Source of the DNA: Bugula neritina
Lineage: Eukaryota > Bryozoa > Gymnolaemata > Cheilostomatida > Bugulidae
DNA length: 60,000 bases
Assembly: GCA_964035545.1 (NCBI GenBank)
Contig: OZ037768.1
Location: 18,581,700-18,641,699 of the forward strand
Direction of reading: 5' to 3'
Under the pieces are notes generated by a model. The model had not been told where the DNA came from and did not search any database. It worked only from the letters and a program-made list of their open reading frames with translations. Numbering within the stretch: the stretch's first letter is position 1; each line of letters opens with the position of its first letter. This document shows, piece after piece, positions 1-11,762 of this stretch. The position numbers were made by a program, and so were the translations under genes.

Positions 1-24
1 AGTTTCTAAATACCTACTTTACAG

Positions 25-1777
25 GTGTGAAAAGGCCTCCTGCTCTTCTTTGTACTAAGCTGGAATCACAGATCGATATAGGCAGCTACGAAATTTCATC
101 AATAGAACCATTACATGATCTAAAAAATGTTATCAACAAAATTTTAAAAGAACTACCTAAAGCTGCAAAGAATAAAGAACTCAAGGAAAAATTGACCAAT
201 CTTGTTTCAGACATTGAAGGTGAGTAGAGATTCTAACTTGCTAGTAGAAATTGCTAACACACATTTTCAATATTGTCTATATCAAAATTAAATAGCCATT
301 TCAAAAACAATTATAAACCTATACAAACATGAATTATAGCTCAAAATAGAGAAATGAAGGGAACAGAATGCCGGCTTAATTTGGTAAAAGTCACCATCAT
401 GCTACAAGATTTCCAGCACACTGAAGATGGGAGAGCCATGTACGTTATGCTAGCAGCATTGACAGAGCTGCAAAGTTTGGCATACATGTGTGACACTAAT
501 AGATGTCCTAGAACAATCCTCAGGGCATATAATCAAAGTTTTCTTTTTGCCATTAAGTGCATGGAACTATTTGAAAACCCAGAAACTTGCACCAAGCGCG
601 CTATGTTTGGGATGCCCTTCCATTGCCTTTCAGTGCACTTGCCTGAAACATTGAGACTTGTTTCAGGCAGATCATTAGTAGCCGAACACGCTGAAAGGCA
701 CTTTTATAAACTAAGGTGCGTACTAAAAAATAATACTAGTACAACAGGAATTTATGCAAAGTTTGTCCACTCACTTGAAAATGAATGCAAATAGCTTACT
801 ATAGGGGTGCTGTAGAAAGAACTCAGATCTATTTAAATTCAGCCCTGATAATATTACTGTGATATATGAAAACAGTATTGTTTTAGGGAACTAACGCTGA
901 GGTGCTCCAATAGAAAATCGCAAAGTATTATAGCAAGTGCTATGTTTAGAATAGTGGTAGAAAGAAAGGCTGCTGATGATGCCATTACCAGCTACGGCAG
1001 ACAGGAGCACACTATCTCCAATGCATGTAGTGGCCTTAGCCTAGGACATAACACCATATTCTCAAACAAGTAGGTCACTGTCTGATAAGTAAGAATAGTA
1101 GCTACTTTGTTGTGTATGATATTGCTACTAAACACAGGCAAATATGCTACTTAAAAGTCTATCACTATTTTTACACTAGTTTCCTCAAAGCTCATAGGAC
1201 AGCAACACTTCACCATTTCCGACGAATTGCTGACTTTCTAGAAATTGGAGAAGGAGTTTGGTTCAAGGTACATGATGGGGGAGTAGAGTTCAAGGATGGA
1301 AAAAACTGCCCAGACAACTACAATTCAGGGCCAATATTAACTCATTTCAGGTAAATATCTTAACTACCTATATACCACTATATATCATATATTGTATATA
1401 TCATACAACAAAAGTAGACTGTTTCTTCCTAAAAATTAATCAAAGAAAATAAAATTAATTAAAGAAAATAAGCTTCCACTTGAAGAAAATTAAATGGAAA
1501 TTCTTTACAACTTGAATCTAAATTGCATGTCCTAGCTTGAAAAAAATTGCATACAAAATTTGAACAGCTACTATCTAATTTTTATTAATTCTAAGCAGTT
1601 TGTTTTATTTAACATGTTTGGTAACCACCAGAAATTTTTTTGTTAGATCGAGAAACATGAAAGACATTAACAACATGCTGAAGACAAGCTGGGAGTTTTG
1701 CATCAGAAATAAAAACTCATTAAAAATTCCACTTTTGTGTGACATGCTGACAGATAAGAAGACAGCTGATAAGCAAG
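25..1777 (+). CDS. 5'-truncated multi-exon gene, uncharacterised multicopy family (possibly transposon-derived)
   Basis: Five exons join in frame: 25-219, 340-715, 914-1069, 1138-1350 and 1647-1777. Each has an AG acceptor, a GT donor and a matching phase. The gene starts left of the window. Visible segments are a stretch ending EPLHDLKNVINKILKELP, then a Cys-containing block (RCPRTILRAYNQSFLFAIK, FHCLSVHLPETLRLVSGRS, HAERHFYKLR), then a block ending GPILTHFR. From memory these order-specific motifs recall a large uncharacterised protein family in sponge and cnidarian genomes that behaves like mobile-element or domesticated-transposon sequence; I cannot name its function. The donor after codon HFYKLR is GTGCGT, weaker than the others. 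After 1777 (phase 1) no acceptor lets the frame continue into the open block at 1885. Family assignment is uncertain; the exon chain itself is well supported. Confidence 0.5.
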
Positions 1778-1795
1778 GTAAAATATTCTTTTGAA

Positions 1796-1850
<55 letters not shown>
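1796..1850. repeat. Compound (AT)n(AC)n(AT)n microsatellite
   Basis: Alternating AT, then about ten AC units, then AT again, directly after the donor at 1778. It lies between two exon blocks whose frames do not match. Confidence 0.9.
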
Positions 1851-1884
1851 GTTATTTATATGTTAATTACAAGCAATTTGAAAA

Positions 1885-2791
1885 ATGAGCAATAATTTTC
1901 TTCTGCCTAAAATGTCTATTGATAAAATTTTAACAGTGTCAAGAAAATATGAAGAAATCAAGCCTGCTATAAGCAATGTGTTGAGTAGTTTGGCAAAGGA
2001 CAAGCATAAAGAAGTAGAGAACTCTATTGCTGTTTCTGCATCCAATACCTTGAATGAAACAGATGAGAAGCTTGATGAATCTTCATATGTGTGTGCTGTA
2101 CCATTGTTGACACAATGTAAGTAATTTTAGATGCTGCCTCCCAATTTTAAAATTACTTATCAATTTGAAATACATCAAATACACTAAGAAAAAATTATTT
2201 TAAATTGGCAGGCCAGACAGAGGTACCAAGCATTTTGCCTAAGAAACTTCAACAAAAGAACACAGTTACTGGTATGTTGCTTTAAGTATGGTTATCATAC
2301 ACATATAACATACTTATTTTCAGTAACATAAGTTATAGTCATTTAGATTTAGAAAATAGAACCATGCAGCTACTATAATGACTTCAGGGCAGCCAATGCA
2401 CTCACATGTAATCTGAAATAATTAGAATCACCCTGGTGTTTTACAGCATATATTTCTGCCCACCTTACTTGCAATCAGTTGCTTTTCAATTTTAGATGCT
2501 ATGAGGAGTCTATGGCCTTACAGTAAAACGATTTTAGAAAGCTTTCTTTCAGCTAAACACCGGTTCAAACAACATAACTCTTGCGTTAATAAATTAATGT
2601 TGAAATCTGCAAGCCATAAAGTAAAGCCATATTTCTTGAAATTTGTTAAAATATTAGAGGAAGAAGAAAAAGCAAAAACCATAAGCAAGTTCAGAGATAG
2701 AGGACTGATTTCTATGGAAAGTAACTCAGAAGACAATTGGAAGATTAAAATTATTAATTATTGGTTGAATCAAATTAATGAGTTTCTATAA
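1885..2791 (+). CDS. Three-exon open block, lysine-rich protein of unknown function; 3' part of preceding gene or separate gene
   Basis: Exons 1885-2116, 2212-2271 and 2496-2791 join in frame (phases 1 and 1) and give 195 codons from ATG 1885 to a TAA stop. The protein is rich in Lys, Glu and Ser, with a helical charged stretch FVKILEEEEKAKTISKFRD near the C-terminus. No domain is recognised. The upstream edge is unclear: an in-frame TGA lies at 1879-1881 and an (AT)n/(AC)n array at about 1796-1850 sits just upstream. The block is therefore either a small gene starting at the ATG (AAAATGAGC context) or the continuation of the preceding gene after a frame change near the array. Confidence 0.4.
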
Positions 2792-2929
2792 TAAAATTAT
2801 TCGCATCCTTTTTTTCTATTTTTTTTCTAACTTTAAGAAAAATAAACCTAAATGTGAAACCAAATCAATATCAAAAGATGAAACTATTTTTTCTGAAGTG
2901 TAATTCAACATCACTAAACATGTTTGTTC

Positions 2930-3250
2930 TAGTTCAACATCATTATGATTAATATTATGACATGAGTCTTACAGTTAGTGTTATTGATACTCATACTGAT
3001 ACTCAGTCTCATGTCGATACTCATAGCATTAGCTGATGACTTTTATTAGATACGTCATTGCCAGTAACAAAATGAATACAAATATATAAAAAAATTAATG
3101 AATAATAATTATAATAATAATATACATTATATTAAATTAAAATAATACTAATAGTATTAGTAATAGTAAATAATAAAAAATTATTATTAAAAATTACTAA
3201 TAGTAATATATTACTATTAGTATTAGCCGTAATGCTAATACTAATAACTA
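2930..3250. repeat. Low-complexity tract of ACTGATACTC-like and TAATAG-like words
   Basis: Degenerate short words (GATACTCA, TACTAATAG, TTATTA) run for about 300 bases without coding potential. Similar words recur at 29.3 kb and 30.4 kb, so this is one class of degenerate simple sequence scattered through the region. Confidence 0.6.
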
Positions 3251-3762
3251 TAAGATCATCACTATGAATATTATGTGAGTATTTGCTGAAAAATTTACTT
3301 ACCCTGTCCCACAAAAAATACTTTCACTGTTGTATAATTCCAATCTCAGTTTGTCACTTGGAGAGTGAGAATAATATAAACACGCAGACGGTACCCAGCT
3401 ATCGCACTTTGTACACTGTATAGGTCGCGAATAATGAGCCAATGTAATGGATTCTCATCCTCATTATTATAATTACTGTTGCGTATGTTTTGAATGCTGT
3501 AATTGTAGCTAAGTTGGGCTAGCTTTCTAATGCCTTATTATTGTGATTGTTGTTAAAGCTTTCAGTATAATGTAATTTTCATGAAATACGCATTCCAGAG
3601 TTATTTTCTCTTTCTGCTATTTTATCGTTTTGCATTAATACTGATACTGGAAATTTGTGTGGCTTTTATGAATACCTTCAATACATAGGTTGGCCTATTG
3701 AATTATTCGTTTTCCTTTGTCTACTTTTCTTTTGTTTCTGTCAAGCTTAACTTTCTTTTGTC

Positions 3763-3927
3763 TGTTGGAACATTCTAGATGTGAATTCTTGTGTATAAAA
3801 GCAGGCGAGTTTCCAGTATAGTTCAGACTACTACTGGAGCTCGCTGGTAGTTGGGCCCTAAGCTGTATCTGATACAATAAAGGTTATCCTTATTTGTACT
3901 CAAATACTTGGCTTATTCTCTCTAACA
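3763..3927 (+). mobile_element. Possible solo LTR
   Basis: The segment opens TGTTGGAACATTC and closes TCTCTAACA, the TG...CA ends of an LTR. It contains a TATAAAAG box at about 3796 followed about 80 bases later by AATAAAGG, a promoter plus polyadenylation signal layout typical of an LTR R-U5 region. No clear target-site duplication flanks these ends and no internal retroelement ORF is next to it, so the limits are uncertain and U3 may extend upstream. Other readings are a promoter or a SINE tail. Confidence 0.3.
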
Positions 3928-4764
3928 CAAAGAGTATGTTCAGGCACTAGTTGCATTCATAACCCACAGTTTACTACACCATAAATACAGCAATTTGCTT
4001 GAAGTCTCAGTATGTTCAGGAGTGGATGTTTCATATTTTATAACCCCCCCCCCATTCAATATATAAACTCCCCATTCTAATTTTTTACTTTTGCGTTGTA
4101 TTTACATGAATTATATTACGTTATTTAAATAATAATAGTTTAAGAATTATAAATATTCTGCAATTTTAGATAAAGTTACTTTTTCTAAATTAGGTTATTG
4201 TTTACTTCTCCCCCTAGCGTCACGACATCCTACGCGCTCTTTTGACATCAGTACAATCACGCATTCAAAGCTTATCATAACATTGTCAACATTGCATTGC
4301 ATAAGCAGAGAGCTAGTAGCTAGTAACTAGTAATAAGTGCGTTGGTGTCTTCTCACCTCTACGTGTTCAACGAAGCGCGAAGTGATGCGCACTGCTAATT
4401 CCTCAGGGGAAAATATAGCATTTTCAGTGTATAAATCACTAATTTATGAGAAATCTAGTAAGGTTATTGAAAAAATAAAAAAACTTACACTGGAGAAATA
4501 TCTCAGGATTCCAACCGTGCAATTTTTATTCAGATACCATGTTTTACTGCTGAGATATTTTACTGGTACTGAAAAGTCAGCTTTTCAGCCAAAATTGGCC
4601 AAAATTGGGCAGTTTTTTGTCTATAACTTTGCAAAAAAAGTGAAAATTGAAAATTCCAAAAAAGTTGCACTGAAGAAAAAGAAGATCTACAACATAGTTT
4701 TTAAATTTTGGCTCTAGCACAATTAGGGGAGATTTTATTTTACTGGTACTGAAATCTTATATGA

Positions 4765-6757
4765 TTACAATGCAAACCTCAGTGAGGCAGTTGCAGCTAA
4801 AAGGTTGCCCTTAACTATCCTGTGTAGTGAAACCACTGTATGTATTATGTATACTATATATGTATGTATTATAATACATACATATATAGTATACATAATA
4901 CATACAGTGGTTTCACTACTTACAATCACATATATGTATACTATATATGTATGTATTATGTATACTATATATGTATGTATTATGAGCTCTCATATTAAGC
5001 TATTTTGTTGCCAAAACATAATAATATAATATTTACCACCAAATGTTGCTTGCTGAGGTTTTGAATCAGAGGCTGTTGTGTTTATTGATTCCCCGTCCAA
5101 ATCTGCAAAATAAGTGAAGTTTTATCTGGTCTAAAATCTGATAAATTATGTATAATTATTTTTTTATCAGCTGCAAAACTATGCAATATAAAGTGCTTTA
5201 AACGTCTTAAAATTAATTTACATATTTTTAGATTGTTTTAGAGTTTAATCAATCGATCAAAGATTTTATAGCAAAAGGCGGCAACAGATTTGAGTATTTT
5301 ATATCACAAAATATAATTATTTTGTAAATTGATGTCTTGCAGCAATTGCATAAGTTTCGTATTTTATAATGACTGCAAGAATACAATTAGACAACATAAT
5401 GCTGAATATGTTTTAAAAGATATATTTTTAGGTAGGAAGGCACAACTAAATTTTGAAAAGCAAAAAGTTGCATTAAACCTCGCATATGTAGCCATTTTAC
5501 ACCTTTGCTCTCCTATGTCATGGAGTCTGTTCCTTTAATATATGAATAATATATTAGGGTATAGATACCAAACATCTTAAGATCTCTAGTGGCACTGAAT
5601 AATGCCAAGTGGCAGAAGCTTTTCACTGTTGTTCCAATGCATGCATGCAAATATATTTTCGACCATTATATTATATACCGATAACTTTAGAGTTTTTGTT
5701 ATAATCATACGGTAAATTGTGTTTTATAACTTACTACCATGATTTCTGTTATGATCATGGTTATTTTCATAGTTATATGACACATTGCTGATAAAACCGC
5801 TTACCTTTATTGTTCATGGATTTGTAGTCTTTGTACTTCAGCGCCACTACTACCGCCACCACTATTGCTATTACAACCACACTTCCAAATATAATCCCAA
5901 TAACACCGCCAATAGGCATCTTAAGGGTGTTAGACTCCTTAGACTTCTCAGGACTTTTTATGCTCTGTTTTTCTGGTGTGGGAGAGGGCTTAATTGGGCT
6001 GCTCATTTTGACGGCAGGTTTGGTAGTTCCTTTAGCTTCATTAGTTGTTGCTGACTTTGACTCCAATTGGCAGCTTCGGTTCAAAAATTCTTAAAGCAAA
6101 ACCAATTACAGTTGTAAATACCTGAGCTATTCAATGAGCCATTAGCAGAGATAAAATAAATCATTCCTTTACTGATAGTGGCTAGTCAAGTAGTTAAATC
6201 AAAAGCTCGAGAAATATTGTATTACATTTTAGAATGCTTCTTTAGTTTTGAATTATATAATGATGGTTATATAAGATTTTCAGGCATCGCAGTTTTTATT
6301 ATCTCAACTAAAAGTAACTTTCTTTAGATCTCCTATAAGCTTGCGATATCATAAATGAAAAATAAGTTACAGTTCATTAGTTCTGCAAAAATAATAAATG
6401 AATAAAACTTTACCACAGATTGTTAAAATTTAAAAAATATATTAATCTGAATTATCTAACTTTGCTGAAATATATAACATGTACATGAGAGTAATACCTG
6501 GACAAAATGATTTACAACGAGCTTCATTTATTGAGGATTGAACCACGCCATCGCATATTTCAGAACATGGCCGATACTGGGAGAAGTGTTCAACATAATA
6601 GCAGTAGGTTTCGTTGACTCCATGTAGCCCAAGCTGGTTGCACTGTACAAATGTTATTTCATTCGCTAGCCCAGAGCATCTCCAAATTCTGCTGTCTGCT
6701 GGGGCGGCCATCCCAACCATTGACAGGTAAGCGACATGCAGTAATACCGAGACTATC
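4765..6757 (-). CDS. Cysteine-rich single-pass membrane protein, receptor-like (first exon not found)
   Basis: Exons (minus): 6757-6498, 6089-5805, 5102-5037 and 4796-4765, joined in phase 1 each time, with stop TAA at 4767-4765. The first listed exon begins with a hydrophobic stretch (VSVLLHVAYLSMVGMAA) that reads as the end of a signal peptide; its acceptor is preceded by a long pyrimidine tract, so an initiating exon lies further upstream and was not located. An ectodomain with eight cysteines in about 65 residues follows, ending CKSFCPEFLNRSC across the splice, a spacing reminiscent of TNF-receptor-type cysteine modules. A Ser/Thr/Pro/Lys-rich stalk and one membrane helix (GGVIGIIFGSVVVIAIVV) come next, then a short cytoplasmic tail with KYKDYKSMNNKD. 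The last 32-base exon is the least certain. The ligand is unknown; TNFR likeness is an inference from Cys spacing only. Confidence 0.5.
4824..4919. repeat. Perfect 96-bp palindrome (48-bp arms, no spacer)
   Basis: The left arm begins GTAGTGAAACCACTGTATG and the right arm is its exact reverse complement; the centre lies between 4871 and 4872 (ATTA|TAAT). The arms hold both a unique-looking end (GTAGTGAAACCACTG) and an AT-rich TATGTATTATG core. The core is repeated in direct orientation just downstream at about 4931-4983. It lies just upstream (+ strand) of exon 4796-4765, within an intron of the minus-strand membrane-protein gene. Confidence 0.9.
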
Positions 6758-6849
6758 CTACAATAATCTATGGCTTATAGGAGGAGTATGAAAAGGAGGA
6801 AGAGCAGCGGCAGCAGCAGCAGAAACCTATCTTATAAATTTTAACGTCT

Positions 6850-7271
6850 GCTGTATAATCTCTTTTCTTCATTGCTTTAAGACTTATTTTTTTATTTTGT
6901 GAACATTTCTGATATATATTGCTATAGAATATAAATGATTGATTAATGAGGCATCTGACACTTTTTCTAGTTTTAAAATATGAAATCAATAATAATTACT
7001 TGACATTGATAAATTTAATTTTTTAAGCAAGATTTGAAAATGAGTCTAAATTTTTTTTAAACAATACATCGAAATAAACATGGTACTGTGAATAATATTT
7101 GGTTAGCATACATACTGAAATTATTACTGCTGATATAAAAATCCAAGTTATTAAATATCTTTATTTTGTGTAGGTAAAATGTAGATTAGCAATATTTAAG
7201 CTGCACTTCATATGCAATAGTCATTATATGTGATGCAGCTAATTGTTGAATTATATATATAATTATATATA

Positions 7272-7346
<75 letters not shown>

Positions 7347-9690
7347 GTATTTGTATAGCAGCTTAGAAGTTTGTTATCAATTGATATCAGATAATCAATG
7401 AGATAGTGAAGACACTAAAACCAGTGAGGCTAATAAATATGTGGAAATGTTTGGCACCTGCCTCTTTCTATAGCATCAAAGCCAGGTGGCTCAGCAATGT
7501 CTTTGTATGCATGAAAAGTCATTGAATATAGTAATGACTTATTGGTATGCCAAAGTCATTCCATTGGAATGTAAAGGTGAAAGTCTAGCAAATTTTGTAA
7601 AGAATTTAGCATGACAAAGGTCAATGAATCAAAATAATAATCTTGGCAGTATTTACATTGTATAACAGTGAATCACTTCCGATCGGATTTAATAGCTCCT
7701 TTTATAGAGGTGTAACCTGCATCTTTCAAGCCTTTATACTTGTCTTTCACTCAATTTAAGCAGATGCAATCTATGCATCTGATACACATTTATAATTTAT
7801 ATTGAGTTTGAATCTAAAAATTCCATAAGGTGTGACTATCACAAGTGCATGGGTGGTTTGATTCTCGTTTCAGTCTATTGTCTGAGAAGTATGCAAAGGT
7901 GTGCACAAAAACCATGTTGAGGCGTGTGAAGCTTCCAAAGATAGTTGAATTAATTGTTCAGGATTAAATTTGTTACTTTGCATCATGCTAAAGAAATTGC
8001 TGGAATGACAAATGTGTTGCATTTTTTGTATTGATTATCGATGTGCAGTCAGTTGGCTCAATAAAAGCATAGAAAAAATGTGCCTATCTGACAAAATATG
8101 ACTGGAAGAATAATGACGAAATTATAATAATCACATGGCTATTACAACTATGCCAAGTGTCATGGCAATATATAAAAGCAGCAAAATTTACTAAATGCCA
8201 AAACTAGATTCAAAAGAATTTTAGTAACAGCAAGGGATAGTATTCTATATAGTTATTGAAATTGTGCCACAGCTATTGCTTCTATACAGGTGGTGAACAG
8301 TAGACTTAGTGCTCAACATTACAAAATGGAATTGTAACTTATTCATTATGTTATGCAATTTGCACTTATTTGAACTTTTATTTTTATTGCAGACTTGAAA
8401 TTGTTATAAGGCTCTTAAATAACTTGTCAGTGAGTATAAAAAGCAAAAATAAAAAACCAATGTTAAAGTTTTTGCTGTTCTGCCAATGAAATCTTAATCT
8501 ACTAGTTGCAAACACAACTCCAGCAGTATGTATAGTTTGCTTCATTTCAGATTGATGCTTTATTGTAACAGTAAAAGAGTCTTTAGTATAAAATAAATTA
8601 GTAGCAGGTTAAACTTTACAAAATACATAGCTCTATTGACAGATAGAATTTTCTCCTTGTCCGTAAGGGAGGGGGGGGGGGGAGATGACACTTTAATGTA
8701 AGGCAGGACAAATATTTAAACAGCTTATAAAGTAATTCTAAATAATCTTTTTATAGTTTATACTGTATGTACCCATGCAAAAGTAATTATATGACAAGGG
8801 TGACACTCACACTTGTACACTAAGTAAACTGTTACATAATTGTAAAGACAATTAAAGGTTTTGATAAATATGGAAACTGAGGTATTAATTAAAAGATAAA
8901 GTAAATTTAAATCATTTCTCACTAACACGCACCACAATAGGTTTTATAATATCTGTAGTATTAGACTCTATAAGCTTCTAAAATTTTGAAGAAGTGATCG
9001 AAAAATTCCAATATAGGCTAGATTTTTAAAATTTTGAATCCTTGTTTTACTTAGAAATCTTATCAAGTCACATTCTTTCACAATATTTGTTATCTTGGGC
9101 ATAGGTTTATCTTAAGGTTTCTATTTTAATTTATATGTCTGCATATATAACTTTAATACACTTGTATCTTCTGCTGTCTATAACTTTCAATAAAATTAAA
9201 GCAATTTAATCTCAAAAAATTAATCATCTGTTTAAAAGTCAATCAAATCCAATTAAATCTATTACATAGTGCCTGATGCATAAAATTTGTATGTTCTTAT
9301 ATGACATGTGTTTATCATTTACCACTAATCCATGTTCTTTTACTGGGTCAAAGCTGTGCACCAAATACTTGATTGGCTGCATAAACACGTTTGGTAAGCT
9401 TACCTCTGTTAGCTCATAGCAAATAACGCAGAGTAAAGTACAAGGCAAAGTCATTGTACTTACCACCTGTGATTCACCATGCTGAAGGAGGTTGCAGCCT
9501 TTTCCTTGTAAGCTCAAAACCAGACTAAATTCTTTTGAAAGCAGTGGAACATTCTTTATGAATCACGGTTATCCCTCATATTCCCAGTAATTGTGAAGGT
9601 GGAATTTTTGTAAACTTTTGTCTTAGTCATAACAAAACTGCTAAATATATACCATTATAATAAGCTCTGAATGTATAGTCCGTGCAGATA
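6850..9690. other. Intergenic stretch with no supported gene
   Basis: AT-rich sequence with one (AT)n array and a G-run (8668-8682). A minus-strand open stretch near 9517-9239 contains a good donor (GTAAGT after CACAGGTG at about 9467) but no matching downstream exon, so I do not call a gene. Confidence 0.5.
7252..7341. repeat. (AT)n microsatellite
   Basis: About 90 bases of nearly uninterrupted AT dinucleotides, starting with three ATATATAATT units. Confidence 0.95.
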
Positions 9691-9805
9691 CTGGGAATTT
9701 CTAAGCACTGCGTTCTTGCTGTTGGAATTTCCCCAAGGCGCGTCGCGGTGATGTGTAAATAAGCCAAGCGAATCGGCGTCACGCGACAGTGATCACACGA
9801 TAAAG
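9690..9805. promoter_or_regulatory. CpG-rich patch with kappaB-like site
   Basis: Within an AT-rich region this patch carries about nine CpGs in 90 bases (GGCGCGTCGCGG, CGGCGTCACGCG). At 9724-9733 is GGAATTTCCC, whose reverse complement GGGAAATTCC fits the Rel/NF-kappaB consensus GGGRNWYYCC. A half-similar GGGAATTTC lies at about 9693. The composition suggests a promoter, but no gene start is assigned on either side. Confidence 0.3.
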
Positions 9806-10106
9806 CTAATACTTATCGTTATGATGGGTACATTGCCCGTTTGTAACTCTATCCTATTATACTGATTATGACTGGCCCAATTAGTAAGTATAAACTAAAG
9901 TTACCAATTTAATGCATAAAACCCCTGAAGTCTAATGTATTAGAGGCTCTCACAATGCAGCTAAGCAGTTTGTGCTGCAAAAATGTAAACTCTATAATAA
10001 AACATTGCACACTATCCAGTATTTAACGTCTAGCTGAAATAAATATCTATAGCGTGGATATAATATATTTAATGCACACACAAGCCCAGCAGTGTACACA
10101 TGTGTG

Positions 10107-10172
10107 TATGTTGTGGTGTTGTGGTGTTGTGGTGTTGTGGTGTGTGGTGCTTGGGCGAGTGTGTGGTGTGTG
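10107..10172. repeat. G/T-rich minisatellite
   Basis: Repeats of GTTGTGGT, then GTGTGGTG variants, followed directly by a TATATGTA-type AT array with inverted copies to about 10260. Confidence 0.8.
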
Positions 10173-10987
10173 TTTACATATAGTATATGTATATAGTATG
10201 TATATGTATATAATATGTATATAATATATGTATATTATACATATACATATAGGTATATGTGAGCGATTTAAAAATGTTTTTGAGAAAGTTTATTTTCCGT
10301 TACAGTAGGGGGTATGCAGCTGATAAGATTATTATAATTAATTAGTATCCATGTAATTTATTGAAATATCTTATCTACATAGTATATGTATGACAGTACA
10401 TAGAGAAGCAAATTTTCACCTTTGTTCACCTTTTACCTCCATGTCCTGACGATAACATAGAGCAGCAAAGAATTATATGAATGCTATATCACATACTATA
10501 TTATTGATAAAATACATACATAAGGCAAGCTAGTGAATAACTTCAAAATGCTTAACCAAAGGGTTTCTTCTATAGGTTGAAGTGTAATAAAAAGGCATTA
10601 TTTTGAACACGCCGTATTATTGAAAAAGTGTACTGAACAGTAATTATCACACCACTTACTGGTTGGGGTACACATAACTCGTATTTAAAAGAAAATATCT
10701 AGAGCCCCATAATCTATGATTTATAAACAAATATGATACAAACACAGCAATGATAAAGAATACATATATATGTATATATGTAAACTTTTTACTTATTGAA
10801 ATATAATTTATTATTAAACAAGAATTGATAAAGTTTATGGCTGTTGAGTATATAATATATTACACAGTATAATATTGTTATATGAAGTCTATATAGCAGA
10901 TGGAAGCTATTTTACTGATTATATTAAGCTATACTTTATATGCTAATTATATAGCAAACTTTGACGGAAACATCTAGGAGTTCATTG

Positions 10988-11762
10988 TTAGATCAGGCAT
11001 TCAGAAGTCAAATTAGCAAGATGCTCTGTAACCACAGAAAAATCGAATGCAAAATGCTTTTCAGCCCCATGAGTCCAATTTACTTGTGAATCTTGTGATG
11101 TATGGTCAATTATTTTAACCGGTTCTCTAACTAGTATACAGTATCTAGAGCAGTTGTGGCTCAAAGGGTTTGTGTCTGTGGATGCTGCCATTCCACCTCT
11201 TGGAAGAAGCGAGACAAACTGTAAAACATCATTGCAACAATTTTTGAAAACAAGTCAACAGCTATATGCAATGACTTGATGCTTATTATTTGTGATAACT
11301 CGCCCAATCAATAATTATATGTAATGCAATTACATTCAAAGTTCCTTTTACAAACCTCCCAGCATTGGTACATAATAATGCAGTGGATTGCATGTAAAGC
11401 AGAAGTAATGACTGCATCACACACTAATTAAATTAATTTTATAATTTTTTGAGAAGAATATATAGAAGGCTGATACATCTTAGGTAAATTAACAAAATAA
11501 TAGCAACAGCTAATAAATATTGTACTTGCTTGATCTATTTATAGAAATTACTGATAAATTCAAAGACTTAGGCCTTTTGAGTTATCACAAGTTAGTAACT
11601 ATTGGCATCCAACATTTTATAGCATAAAAGATATTCAAATAGTACGCGCTTTGTCAATCTTTTGGAATTTTTAATATAACGATTAACTATAAGACAATTG
11701 CACAGATAAACTATTACACTTACCAACAATAAACATAGCACGCATTTACCACTTCCTGCCAT
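10988..11762 (-). CDS. Two-exon small secreted protein (copy A)
   Basis: Exon 1, 11762-11724, encodes MAGSGKCVLCLLL and ends at a perfect GTAAGT donor. Exon 2, 11218-10988, follows a TTTTACAG acceptor in phase 0 and runs to TAA. The 89-residue product begins with a hydrophobic signal peptide (VLCLLLFVSLLPRGGMA) and continues ASTDTNPLSHNCSRYC, then a hydrophilic tail ending NLTSECLI. A potential N-glycosylation site (NLT) and three cysteines lie in the mature part. No family is recognised. The tandem duplication preserves both exons, and exon 2 is its best conserved part, which supports this being a real gene. It could also be the start of a longer gene, but exon 2 ends in a stop. Confidence 0.5.

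Noticed and set aside
4337-4717. 126-codon plus-strand frame with Lys-rich end
   Set aside because: It starts from GTG, has no motif or splice partners, and its composition is ordinary AT-rich sequence.
9239-9517. 92-codon minus-strand frame
   Set aside because: It has two perfect-looking donors inside it, and no downstream exon continues it; more likely part of a non-coding or unrecognised transcript than a protein.
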